A DNA stretch of 17,319 nucleotides from Cloacimonetes bacterium UBA5456. Lineage in GTDB: Bacteria; Cloacimonadota; Cloacimonadia; Cloacimonadales; Cloacimonadaceae. Shown piece after piece: positions 6,691 to 14,738 of this stretch; the stretch's first letter is position 1; each line of letters begins with the position of its first letter. The translations under genes and the position numbers were made by a program. Under the pieces are notes generated by a model. It searched no databases and had not been told where the DNA came from. It was given only the letters and a program-made list of their open reading frames with translations. The stretch spans positions 18,131 through 35,449 of the forward strand of contig DIQS01000058.1 in assembly GCA_002427325.1 (NCBI GenBank), given 5' to 3'.

Positions 6691-7568
6691 CGGTAATTAT
6701 ACTCTTTGCCTTACTGCTTTTTGGCATCTCATCTTGCAAAAAAGATAGAGCCCAAGAGCTCAATCTCGATGAACAAACTCAGGTCGGAGAAAACGAAATA
6801 GTCGAGCCCGCGCCTGAATCCATGGAAGGACTCATGCTTGAGCTCCCCTTAGCAAAGTATGAATATAACTGGGGTCGCGGCGATCAAATGCCGGATGTAG
6901 TGATCATCATTGACGACTTTGGCTATACCAGCGGCCAGCTTTTGGAGGACTTTGCCAATCTGCCCCCTGAGATCGTTTTTGCCGTGATGCCGAACTTAGC
7001 GCAGACCAAGATAAGTGCGGAAAAAGGCGCAGCAAAAGGACATGAGATCATCCTCCACCTTCCGATGGAGGCGCAGTTAAGCTCTACCAGCCCCGGTGAG
7101 AGATATATCTCTGAAGATATGTCAAAGGATGAGATTGCTCCGATGATCGACTCCTTCCTCGAACAATTACCGATGGCTATCGGCGTAAATAACCACATGG
7201 GCAGCACTTCGACGGAAAGCATCAGCACGATGGACGCCGTTCTCAGACACCTCAAAAGAAGAGGCCTCTTCTTCATCGATAGCGTCACCACCGCAAAGTC
7301 TGTGGCTTATGCCGTATCAAAAGAGTATAATCTGCCTTTTGCACGCCGTGATATCTTCCTCGATGTGCCGGATAGCAGCGATGAAACACTTGCCCAAAAG
7401 ATACAGGATTTGGGTAAATATAAAGGACGCAGAGAACCTGTTATCATCATCACCCATTGCCACAACCGAGAAAAGCTCGATGCTTTGCACAAATTCCTCG
7501 CCCAAATCAAAGGGATGGGCATCAATATCATCCCTTTGCGCGATGTTTTTGGCAGTTCTCGAGTATGA
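6675..7568 (+). CDS. divergent polysaccharide deacetylase lipoprotein (YibQ/DUF610 family)
   Basis: A 297-residue lipoprotein: the signal ends in the lipobox ISSC with C21 as the lipid anchor, followed by an acidic linker to about residue 65. The catalytic-type domain (about 72-295) carries the family blocks VVIIIDDFGY (75-84), HLPMEA (128-133), NNHMGS (172-177), FIDSVT (200-205), RRDIFLD (224-230) and IITHCH (258-263). These are the metal-site and active-site positions of the NodB-like barrel, so a role in trimming envelope or extracellular polysaccharide is likely, but the family is poorly characterised. It overlaps the DUF192 gene by 16 nt and is the last gene of that unit. No terminator hairpin is visible after it. 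Confidence 0.9.
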   Translation: MGKKLTVIILFALLLFGISSCKKDRAQELNLDEQTQVGENEIVEPAPESMEGLMLELPLAKYEYNWGRGDQMPDVVIIIDDFGYTSGQLLEDFANLPPEIVFAVMPNLAQTKISAEKGAAKGHEIILHLPMEAQLSSTSPGERYISEDMSKDEIAPMIDSFLEQLPMAIGVNNHMGSTSTESISTMDAVLRHLKRRGLFFIDSVTTAKSVAYAVSKEYNLPFARRDIFLDVPDSSDETLAQKIQDLGKYKGRREPVIIITHCHNREKLDALHKFLAQIKGMGINIIPLRDVFGSSRV

Positions 7569-7579
7569 GGCTAAAGCTA

Positions 7580-7610
7580 TTGATTTAAGTTCATTATGTC
7601 AGTTAGTTTG
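7580..7610 (+). promoter_or_regulatory. candidate promoter for the hydrogenase-related operon
   Basis: TTGATT (7580-7585), 17 nt, then TTAGTTTG (7603-7610), one mismatch from the FCB -7 element TANNTTTG and very like the element before the SRP RNA. RNA would start near 7616, leaving about 105 nt of leader before the large-subunit gene. The leader is AT-rich and holds a small inverted repeat CAAGC-TCAA-GCTTG at about 7670-7683. Confidence 0.45.
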
Positions 7611-7722
7611 CAAAACTTTCACCCAATACAAAGATTTTCCTTTACAAGTGTGCAAATATTAAAATATATCAAGCTCAAGCTTGCGTTCACTCGCAGCTAA
7701 TATTAAAAAGCAGAAGAGGACG

Positions 7723-9156
7723 ATGAAGAACCCCCGATTGATACCTGAACCGATCCCGCTGGAATTGCCGGACTTCTTTGAAGATATCCGACAGCTTATC
7801 TCGGACGGACATCTATTGCTGAACTATTTTGGCAGCTCTGAAAAGCTTATCTATGCACTTTTGGGGAAGGATCAAGAGCTCAAATTGCTCTGTGCGCCTT
7901 TCCCCACTTCTGGGAACTATGAAGCCCTAACCCCTCAATACCCCGCTTTCAATATGTATGAACGCCTGCTCTATGAAGAACACGGCGTCCGCCCCGAAGG
8001 ACACCCTTGGCTCAAATCTGTGCGCAACCACCTCCCCGAAGAGGAGAAACACGAGGATTATCCCTTTCTCGAGAGCGATTCACCGCTTTTACACGAGGTG
8101 GGCGTGGGTCCCGTGCATGCCGGAGTGATTGAGCCGGGACACTTCCGCTTCATCTGCAAAGGCGAAAGAGTGAAGCACTTGGAGATCCAATTGGGCTATC
8201 AACATCGCGGGATGGAAAAGCTCTTTCTAAAGGGCGATATCAGGCATAAATCCTTTCTTGCTGAGTGTATTGCCGGCGACACGGCGATCGGGCACAATCT
8301 CGCCTATTGCCTTGCTTTGGAAGCACTCGCGGAAAGCCCCGGTGCCGCGATGACCATCCGCTTTATTGCACTCGAGATGGAGCGCACCGCTATGCATCTC
8401 GCCGATCTCTCCGCTTTGGGAACAGACATCGCCTACATCATGGGGCAAAACCTCTTCGCCGCACTGCGCACCACGGTGATAAACTCCTCCCTCGCCATCT
8501 GCGGTAGCAGGTTTGGCAAGCGCTGGCTCACCCCCGGCGGAGTGAACTACGGCATCAATAAGACCCAAGCCGAGACACTGAGAAACACGCTCAAAGATGT
8601 GCGCGCACAGGTGATTAACAGTGCCGAAGCAATGTTTGAAAACAGCTCTGTGCTCTCCCGTTTTGATGACACAGGCGTATTAAAAAGCGAAGACGTTATC
8701 GCACTGGGAATCAGCGGCATGGCTGCCAAAGCCAGCGGAATAGCCAGCGATGCGAGACTCGAATTCCCTCTGCCGGAGCAAAACAGCTTCGACCCCTTCA
8801 TCATCAATAGTGGCGACGTCCATGCCCGTGCCTTTTTGCGCTATCGTGAAATCATCCAATCTTTAGACATCGTTCTCGCCCTTCTTTTCAAGCTGGATTT
8901 TGAGGCAAAGACCCTGCATGAGCTCGGCGACTTTAGAGCAAACAGCATCGCCATCAGCATCGTCGAAGGCTGGCGCGGACGCATTGTGCACATGCTCAAG
9001 ACGGACTCCGAAGGCGAGGTGCTTTGGTATAAAATACTCGATCCCTCGTTTGTGAATTGGCAGGGTTTGGCACTCGCCATGCGTGAGACCGCCATCTCAG
9101 ACTTCCCTATTTGCAACAAAAGTTTCAATCTATCATATTGTGGGAGTGACCTCTGA
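7723..9156 (+). CDS. hydrogenase-related (Ehr-type) large subunit lacking the NiFe ligands; fused 30/49 kDa subunit
   Basis: A 477-residue homologue of the HycE/HyfG large subunit and of NuoC+NuoD of complex I. The N-terminal part (about 15-105) is the 30 kDa domain, with YPAFNMYERLLYEEHGVRPE (73-92) and GHPW. The rest is the 49 kDa/large-subunit domain: GPVHAGVIEPGHFRF (129-143), HRGMEKL (161-167). At the L1 site, where HycE has VCGICGFAH, this protein has IAGDTAIGH (A184, T187). At the C-terminal L2 site, where HycE has DPCYSC, it has NLSYCG (S471, G474). All four NiFe cysteines are gone, and the chain ends three residues after G474 with no cleavable tail. It should therefore not be an H2-evolving or H2-oxidising enzyme. 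ATG 7723 follows AGAGGA (7715-7720) closely and begins the conserved part; in-frame codons back to 7681 are unlikely. First gene of the operon; stop and next start share one base. Confidence 0.92.
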   Translation: MKNPRLIPEPIPLELPDFFEDIRQLISDGHLLLNYFGSSEKLIYALLGKDQELKLLCAPFPTSGNYEALTPQYPAFNMYERLLYEEHGVRPEGHPWLKSVRNHLPEEEKHEDYPFLESDSPLLHEVGVGPVHAGVIEPGHFRFICKGERVKHLEIQLGYQHRGMEKLFLKGDIRHKSFLAECIAGDTAIGHNLAYCLALEALAESPGAAMTIRFIALEMERTAMHLADLSALGTDIAYIMGQNLFAALRTTVINSSLAICGSRFGKRWLTPGGVNYGINKTQAETLRNTLKDVRAQVINSAEAMFENSSVLSRFDDTGVLKSEDVIALGISGMAAKASGIASDARLEFPLPEQNSFDPFIINSGDVHARAFLRYREIIQSLDIVLALLFKLDFEAKTLHELGDFRANSIAISIVEGWRGRIVHMLKTDSEGEVLWYKILDPSFVNWQGLALAMRETAISDFPICNKSFNLSYCGSDL

Positions 9157-9881
9157 TGATCAATCTCATAAAAGCACGAATTACCCACGGCTATCAAGCC
9201 ATCCCCAATCCGCTGAAAACCGGCATCCACCCCTCTTTCCCCGGCAGACCGGAGATAGAGTCTGATGCGGATTTGAGCCCTCTTATTCCCCTCTGCCCCA
9301 CAGGTGCGATATCAGAGAAAGGAATAGACCTCGGACTCTGTGTCTTTTGTGGGCTATGTCAGCGGACAGCACCCGAGACCATCCGCTTTATGCCCGATTT
9401 TAAGATTGCGGCAGACTCTCGGGAAAAGCTCATCATCGCACCCGGTCAGAAAGAGATGCCCAAGATAACATCGCCCATGCCCCGCCTGACTCGTCGCTCT
9501 TTTGCAATGAGAAACGTGAGCGCCGGCGGATGCAACGCTTGTGAGCAAGAGCTTGGTGCATCCTCAAACGTGAACTTCGACATTGGCCGCTATGGCATTG
9601 AAGTGGAAGCATCGCCGAGGCACACCGATGCGCTGATCCTCACGGGTCCCATCAGCAAGAACATGGCTTATGCACTCTTGGAAACCTATAAGAGCATCCC
9701 CAAACCGAAGTTTATCATCCTCTGCGGAACCTGCGCCATCAGCGGCGGCAGCTTTGCAGACTCAGACCAAATCGACCGCAGCTTTATCGAGAGCTTTGAA
9801 GTGCAGCTCTACATCCCCGGCTGCCCTGCCCATCCGCTCTCCATTGTACATGCAATACATAGCTTTATGGGGGCAAAATGA
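9156..9881 (+). CDS. hydrogenase-related small subunit with degenerate ferredoxin domain (HycG/NuoB plus ferredoxin-like)
   Basis: A 241-residue electron-transfer subunit. The N-terminal part is a ferredoxin-like domain with C47-P (LCPTGAI) and C62-x2-C65-x2-C68 followed by A72-P where a fourth Cys is normal; the first CxxCxxC of a two-cluster ferredoxin is missing. The remaining four Cys are exactly the set for one [4Fe-4S] cluster. The C-terminal domain is the NuoB/HycG-type subunit, with GGCNACEQEL (C126, C129), CGTCA (C190, C193) and PGCP (C223), so the N2-type proximal cluster should be present. GGCNAC is the hydrogenase form rather than the twin-Cys form of NuoB. The start ATG 9156 overlaps the large-subunit stop (TGATG), with GGGAG (9142-9146) upstream. 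The protein would pass electrons between a soluble donor and the large-subunit interface. Confidence 0.92.
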   Translation: MINLIKARITHGYQAIPNPLKTGIHPSFPGRPEIESDADLSPLIPLCPTGAISEKGIDLGLCVFCGLCQRTAPETIRFMPDFKIAADSREKLIIAPGQKEMPKITSPMPRLTRRSFAMRNVSAGGCNACEQELGASSNVNFDIGRYGIEVEASPRHTDALILTGPISKNMAYALLETYKSIPKPKFIILCGTCAISGGSFADSDQIDRSFIESFEVQLYIPGCPAHPLSIVHAIHSFMGAK

Positions 9882-11788
9882 TAGTTGGCTTCATCCTCCT
9901 CATCCTTGCTCTGATCCCCGCACTGCTCAAGCGCAAAGAGCTCTTCGCCATCTTTTGGACTGCCGGAAGTCTGTGTTTGGGGCTCGATTACTTAGCCCAT
10001 CTTTTCGGCAGAACACAGGCGGCATGTCAGCTTTTATTCCCGCTCAACTATGGCGAGATTGTTCTTGCGCTCAACCCGCTTTCAGCCTTCTTTGGACTCA
10101 TCTTTGCCTTCGGCTTGCCTTTGGGCATCATTCACGGCGTCGGATATTTAAAGAAATCCCCGAAAAGCGGCACGGCATCCCATCTCTTTTGGCTGGGAGT
10201 GCTCGGACTCAGCATGCATGGCATACTCTGGGCGCGCCACAGTCTCATGTTTCTCCTGCTTTGGGAGATCATGGGAATCTCCTCCTTTTTCGCCATTATC
10301 CTGGATAGAAAAGAAAGCCTGAAAGCGGCGATTACTTATATCATTACCATGCAGATAGGCGGCGCTTTCCTGATGGCCGGATTTGGCTTGCTCTATTACC
10401 ACAGCGGAAGCTTTGACATCGCTATGATGCAGAATATGCCCCGCCTGCCGCTGTATCTACTCATGATCGGTTTTGCCTTCAAGGCGGGATTCGTTCCGCT
10501 TTCATCTTGGCTGCCGATTGCCCATCCCGTTGCGCCTGCCCACGTCTCCGGCATCATGAGTTCAATGATGATCAAGACCGGACTCTATGGCATCCTCATG
10601 CTGGTTCTCATCAATGTTTTCAGCCTCGCCGAGATAGTGATATTTGCCACGATCAGCGTGATCAGCGCATTTTGGGGAGTGATCCACGCCATGAGCAGCA
10701 GCAATATCAAGCGCGCTTTGGCATATTCCTCGATTGAGAACATCGGCGTGATCGGCATGGGCATCTCACTGGGACTTTTAGGCGCATTCTCCGGCAACCA
10801 ACAGCTTTCCACGCTTGCTTTTGCCGGAGCATTCATGCACATCCTCTTTCACAGCTTTTTCAAAGCACTGCTTTTCTATCTCTCGGGGAACGTTCTCCTC
10901 AGCGCAAAAAGCCTTGAGATGGACTCGCTGGGCGGATTGGCAAAGCGAATGCCCTATACGGCGAGATATTTTCTCATCGGCACCTTTGCAATCGCCACCC
11001 TGCCCATAGGCAACGGCTTCATCAGCGAGTTTAGCATCTATTTCAGCATGCTTTCGGGGATCAATTCACCGCATCTTTCCACCTCACTGATCAGCATACT
11101 AATGCTGGCTTCTCTGGCTTTCATCGGAGCCTTAGCACTAATTGCCTTCGCCAAAGTCTTCGGACTGGTCTTCTTAGGCAATCCACGCAGTGAAGAAGCC
11201 AAAATAGCCAAGAAAGCACCGCGTCTGATGCGTATTCCTCAGCTTATTCTCAGCATGAGCATCCTCTTCACCGGCTTCTTCGGCGGGATCAGCCTGCGCT
11301 TTATCCGTCCGCTTTTGAGATGGTTAGGCCTCGACATGCAAAGCTATTCTATGCTCCACGAAGTCTATGGCAAGATCACTTATATGCTCATCCTGCTCGT
11401 GCTCATCTTTGTCTTCCTCTACTTAGTCCGCCGCAAGTTTGTCCGAGAAGAGATCAACCCCACCTGGGGCTGCGGCTATCAAAAGCCAAATCCGAGGATG
11501 CAATATAATTCGCTGGCTTTCTCAAACCCGCTGGGCTATTTCCTCAAGCCTTTCATCCTCATCAAACTCAAGGACAACAGGCCGAAAGAGCTTTTCCCCA
11601 AGGAAATATCCTTTACACAGAAGATATTGGATCCCATCAATGAATATGTCATCCACCCAATATCTCGTGGCATATTCAAGTTCTTCTCGCTATTTGAGAG
11701 GCTGGAAACCGGCAAGATCAACGTCTATATCGCTTTCGTGCTCATCTTCATAATCCTCATGATAATCCGCGTATTGGGGTTCAAATGA
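9878..11788 (+). CDS. HyfB/NuoL-like antiporter-type membrane subunit
   Basis: A 636-residue polytopic protein of the proton-translocating ND2/4/5 family. Key charged residues of the ion channel are in place: E130 (LLWEIMGISSF), K202 in FKAGFVPLSSWLP, K233 in MSSMMIKTGLYG, H321/H325 and K329 in HILFHSFFKALLF. After about 14 helices it has the extended tail typical of HyfB (INPTWGCGY at 526-534, then amphipathic segments and a last membrane helix at about 615-634). This points to ion pumping coupled to the redox arm. The start overlaps the small-subunit stop in ATGA (9878-9881). H+ or Na+ cannot be told from the sequence by eye. Confidence 0.93.
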   Translation: MIVGFILLILALIPALLKRKELFAIFWTAGSLCLGLDYLAHLFGRTQAACQLLFPLNYGEIVLALNPLSAFFGLIFAFGLPLGIIHGVGYLKKSPKSGTASHLFWLGVLGLSMHGILWARHSLMFLLLWEIMGISSFFAIILDRKESLKAAITYIITMQIGGAFLMAGFGLLYYHSGSFDIAMMQNMPRLPLYLLMIGFAFKAGFVPLSSWLPIAHPVAPAHVSGIMSSMMIKTGLYGILMLVLINVFSLAEIVIFATISVISAFWGVIHAMSSSNIKRALAYSSIENIGVIGMGISLGLLGAFSGNQQLSTLAFAGAFMHILFHSFFKALLFYLSGNVLLSAKSLEMDSLGGLAKRMPYTARYFLIGTFAIATLPIGNGFISEFSIYFSMLSGINSPHLSTSLISILMLASLAFIGALALIAFAKVFGLVFLGNPRSEEAKIAKKAPRLMRIPQLILSMSILFTGFFGGISLRFIRPLLRWLGLDMQSYSMLHEVYGKITYMLILLVLIFVFLYLVRRKFVREEINPTWGCGYQKPNPRMQYNSLAFSNPLGYFLKPFILIKLKDNRPKELFPKEISFTQKILDPINEYVIHPISRGIFKFFSLFERLETGKINVYIAFVLIFIILMIIRVLGFK

Positions 11789-12693
11789 TAAATATTCTCA
11801 CTATTGTACTCTTACCGCTCTTCCTTCCGGGGCTGATCTCGCGCGTGAAAGCCATCATGGTCGGCAGGAAAGGACAGAGCCTGTTTCAGCAGTATTTCCA
11901 CTTCTTTAAGCTGCTCCGCAAGGACGAAGTGATCAGCACCAGCGCATCGTTTATCACACGCGCTGCACCCGCCATGGCGCTCGCCGGAACCTTCGTTGCC
12001 GCACTATTTGTGCCCATCGGCGGAACGACGGCTCTCTTTAGCTTCAAGGGCGATTTCATCCTCATCTTATATCTTTTGGCGATGACCAAAGGCGTGATGG
12101 TCTTTGCTGCGCTTGATGCAGGCAGCAGCTTTGAAGGCATGGGCGCCAGCCGTGAGATCAGCTTCACCGCCTTCTTAGAGCCCGCCTTCGTGCTCATCTT
12201 CGCCTCGCTCATCTATTCATCGGGTTTCTCCTCTCTCTCGTCGATTTTGGGAGACTATAACCTCGGCAGCACCGATCTACTCATCTTCGTTGTGGGGATA
12301 TTCATGGTATTTGCCTTATATCTCATGCTCTTGGTAGAGTCTTGCCGCGTTCCTTTTGACGACCCTGCAACGCACCTGGAACTCACGATGATTCACGAAG
12401 TGATGGTCTTGGACTACAGCGGCTTTTCTTTGGCACTTATTCACTACAGCTCTGCGCTGAAGATGCTGATATATTCCTCTTTGATTGCTCAGATCATCAT
12501 CCCCGGCACCTGGAAACATCCTTTTATCGCATTTCTTTTGATCACTCTCGGGATCGCTGTGATCACCGGCATCGTCGAAAGCCTCATGGCCAGACTTCGC
12601 ATGAATCGTAATCTCGAGCTGGTTCTCGTTCCCGTCTCAATCTCGGTCTTGGCGCTCGCTGCCCTGATCGCAAAAAGCATTGGAGCATGGTAA
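11785..12693 (+). CDS. HyfC/HycD (NuoH-like) membrane-anchor subunit
   Basis: A 302-residue membrane protein with about eight helices, homologous to NuoH/ND1, which joins the redox module to the membrane arm and lines the quinone site in complex I. Hallmarks: RVKAIMVGRKGQSLFQQY (20-37), the loop GMGASREISF (118-127), and the acidic block ESCRVPFDDPATHLELT (185-201) followed by MIHEVMVLDYSG (202-213). In complex I this block forms the charged path leading protons from the redox site. The start overlaps the previous stop by four bases (ATGA at 11785-11788). Because the large subunit has lost its NiFe centre, the cavity between this subunit and the large subunit is the natural place for an alternative substrate; this is inference. 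Confidence 0.94.
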   Translation: MINILTIVLLPLFLPGLISRVKAIMVGRKGQSLFQQYFHFFKLLRKDEVISTSASFITRAAPAMALAGTFVAALFVPIGGTTALFSFKGDFILILYLLAMTKGVMVFAALDAGSSFEGMGASREISFTAFLEPAFVLIFASLIYSSGFSSLSSILGDYNLGSTDLLIFVVGIFMVFALYLMLLVESCRVPFDDPATHLELTMIHEVMVLDYSGFSLALIHYSSALKMLIYSSLIAQIIIPGTWKHPFIAFLLITLGIAVITGIVESLMARLRMNRNLELVLVPVSISVLALAALIAKSIGAW

Positions 12694-12694
12694 A

Positions 12695-13333
12695 ATGATA
12701 CAAGTTCTCGTTTTGATCTTTGGCATCACGCTACTTTTTGCCTCGGTGACAAATATGCTCAACACCCTGATCCGTATCTTGGCGGCACAGGGATTCATCC
12801 TCTTTTTGATTACTATCTTCAAGAGCACACAGCTAAACTGGCTGAGCTTTGCCTTTATTGCGCTGGAAACCCTCGTCTTCAAAGCCATACTCATCCCTTG
12901 GTTTCTGCACGATACCATCCGCAAAAACGATATGCGCCGCGAAGTCGAAGCCCACGTTTCAAACTTCTTTTCTCTCGCCCTCATGAGCCTGATCTTTTTG
13001 GGAAGTTTCGCCTTGGCAAGCTTTTCCGGGCAACACTCCGGCAAGCTCTTCCCGCTGGAATTTGGCATAGCTTTTGCCACCATTCTCAAAGGGATGTTCA
13101 TGATCATCGCAAATAAGAAGCTCATCACCCACCTCATCGGCTATCTCTTCATGGAAAATGGCATATTCATGCTCTCCATCTCGGTTGGCGGCCATCTCCC
13201 ACAGCTCATCAGCCTCGGGATTTCTTTAGACCTCATCCTCACCGTGCTCATTGCCGTGGTATTTCTCTCACGCATCAAGACCACTTTTTTGGACAAGGAA
13301 ATCAACCCCCTTGAGGAGCAGTCATCATGTTGA
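12695..13333 (+). CDS. HyfE-like membrane subunit (hydrogenase-4 component E, NuoK-related C-terminal half)
   Basis: A 212-residue membrane protein with about six or seven helices. Two buried acidic residues stand where NuoK-type subunits carry their channel glutamates: E58 in ALETLVFKAILIP and E154 in FMENGIFML. The C-terminus contains LDLILTVLIAVVFLSRI, a signature of HyfE. ATG 12695 lies 1 nt after the previous stop, with GGAG (12682-12685) 9 nt upstream; an in-frame TTG at 12680 inside the preceding gene is less likely. The end overlaps the next gene by 7 nt. It would provide part of the ion path of the complex. Confidence 0.9.
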   Translation: MIQVLVLIFGITLLFASVTNMLNTLIRILAAQGFILFLITIFKSTQLNWLSFAFIALETLVFKAILIPWFLHDTIRKNDMRREVEAHVSNFFSLALMSLIFLGSFALASFSGQHSGKLFPLEFGIAFATILKGMFMIIANKKLITHLIGYLFMENGIFMLSISVGGHLPQLISLGISLDLILTVLIAVVFLSRIKTTFLDKEINPLEEQSSC

Positions 13334-14664
13334 GAACCTTGCTTTTCGCCTTGCCCTTCGTCTTTATTGCGCTCAGCTTTCTCATCAAGAAAACACGCGG
13401 CTTAAACTGGCTTGTTTTTGCCCATGCAATCATCAACCTCGGCTTTGCCTTGCCGCTATATCTAAACCTTGGTAAAGATGGATATATAGACAAGATGGGG
13501 CTCTTTGCCTTTCTCATCACGGCGGTGATCTATCTCTTTGTTGCCCTATACACTTTGGGGAGCGAGAATCAGCGCAAACTTCGCGCAAATAGGCTCTACT
13601 CCATCTTTCTCATGCTCTTCATCTCGGCGATGAACGCAGCATTTATGGCGCAAGACCTCAGCCTGATCTGGATATTTGTGGAGACGACCACCATCTTTTC
13701 CGCGCTCTTAATCAGCATAGAAAACAATCAAAAGTCCATCGCTGCCGCATGGAAATATCTCTTTATTTGCAGCGTCGGCATCGCTCTGGCATTCGTCGGA
13801 ATCTTGCTCTTTGTGCTCGCTCAACCCACTGACGCCACGCTAAAGTTCGAGCTCGTCAATGCCGCCACCCTTTCCCCCTTTTGGATGAAGCTTTCATTCG
13901 TGTTTATTCTCATTGGTTTCGGCACGAAGATTGGGCTCGCACCCATGCATTTTTGGCTGCCTGATGCCTACAGTGCAGCACCGACGCCAATCTCTGCCCT
14001 GCTCTCCGGTGCACTGATGAATGCTGCACTCCTTCCTCTTTTGAGGATGGAAAAGATCATGCAGCTTGCCCGCTTGGGACACATCGCACAGGATATGTAT
14101 CTCATCATGGGCTTTCTCAGCGTCTTTGTTGCGGCGGTCTTTATGATGAAAACCACGGACTTCAAGCGCATCTTAGCTTTTTCCTCGATTGAAAACAAGG
14201 GTTTGATCATGATTGCCTTTGGCTTGGGCGGAAGCGCGATCGGCGCGGGATATATGCACATTCTGGGACACAGCCTGATCAAAGCAGCGCTTTTCCTCGT
14301 GGGCGGCAATATCCTCAGCCTCTATGACAGCAAAGATAGTTGTCAGATCAGCGGACTTTTTAGCAAAAACCGCAATACCGCTTGGCTCTGGCTGATCGGA
14401 ATTGTCCTCATCCTCGGCTTCCCCCCCTCACCAATCTTTATCAGCAAATTCTTTATCTTTGCCTCACTCTTGGGTAAGAGATATTTAATTCCTTTCTTTA
14501 CGCTGCTCATCCTCTTTGCCTTTATCGCCTATAGAATGATCAGCCTCAGCATGGGACTTTGCACAGGCGAATCAAGAGCAAAAAAGAACCTGAACATCCT
14601 CAGATACCTCAGCCCGGCGCTGCTGCTCTTGATCGCAGCCGTGATGGGAATCGTGGGAATCTAA
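13327..14664 (+). CDS. HyfF-like antiporter-type membrane subunit
   Basis: A 445-residue polytopic protein, second ND4/ND5-family subunit of the complex. It keeps E119 (IWIFVETTTIF), K201 (GFGTKIGLAPMHFWLPDAY at 197-215) and H311/H315 with K319 (HILGHSLIKAALF). The helix-8 lysine present in the HyfB-like subunit (K233) is replaced here by N232 (SGALMNAALLPLLR), which I recall as usual for HyfF. Start ATG 13327 has GAGGAG (13313-13318) 8 nt upstream and overlaps the HyfE-like stop. It is the last gene of the operon, followed by a terminator at 14701-14726. Two antiporter-like subunits in one complex mean two potential ion channels in addition to the NuoH/HyfE region. Confidence 0.92.
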   Translation: MLRTLLFALPFVFIALSFLIKKTRGLNWLVFAHAIINLGFALPLYLNLGKDGYIDKMGLFAFLITAVIYLFVALYTLGSENQRKLRANRLYSIFLMLFISAMNAAFMAQDLSLIWIFVETTTIFSALLISIENNQKSIAAAWKYLFICSVGIALAFVGILLFVLAQPTDATLKFELVNAATLSPFWMKLSFVFILIGFGTKIGLAPMHFWLPDAYSAAPTPISALLSGALMNAALLPLLRMEKIMQLARLGHIAQDMYLIMGFLSVFVAAVFMMKTTDFKRILAFSSIENKGLIMIAFGLGGSAIGAGYMHILGHSLIKAALFLVGGNILSLYDSKDSCQISGLFSKNRNTAWLWLIGIVLILGFPPSPIFISKFFIFASLLGKRYLIPFFTLLILFAFIAYRMISLSMGLCTGESRAKKNLNILRYLSPALLLLIAAVMGIVGI

Positions 14665-14700
14665 AAAGCCACAGAGCAAAACAACCTGTCTTTATAGATC

Positions 14701-14726
14701 GCCTCGGCATTGTCCGGGGCTTTTTT
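14701..14726 (+). terminator. rho-independent terminator of the hydrogenase-related operon
   Basis: GCCTCGG (14701-14707) pairs with CCGGGGC (14714-14720), one G-T wobble, loop CATTGT, followed by TTTTTT (14721-14726). It lies 37 nt after the HyfF-like stop and cleanly ends the six-gene unit. Confidence 0.9.
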
Positions 14727-14738
14727 ATATCATCTCAC

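Noticed and set aside
7681..7722. Earlier TTG start for the large subunit
   Set aside because: It adds 14 basic residues with no family match and no Shine-Dalgarno; ATG 7723 follows AGAGGA.
7723..9156. Naming the operon a functional [NiFe] hydrogenase or formate hydrogenlyase
   Set aside because: All four NiFe-binding cysteines are replaced in the large subunit.
9670..10308. 212-codon open frame on the plus strand
   Set aside because: It spans the end of the small-subunit gene and start of the HyfB-like gene in another frame; Pro/Ser/Arg-rich composition typical of a shadow frame.
12680..12694. TTG start for the HyfE-like gene inside the HyfC-like gene
   Set aside because: ATG 12695 has GGAG upstream and starts the first membrane helix; the extra five residues have no support.
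7723..14664. Naming the operon respiratory complex I (nuo)
   Set aside because: Gene set and order are of the Hyf type: fused 30/49 kDa subunit, hydrogenase-style GGCNAC in the small subunit, HyfB/E/F-type membrane subunits, and no NuoA, NuoJ or NuoN genes.
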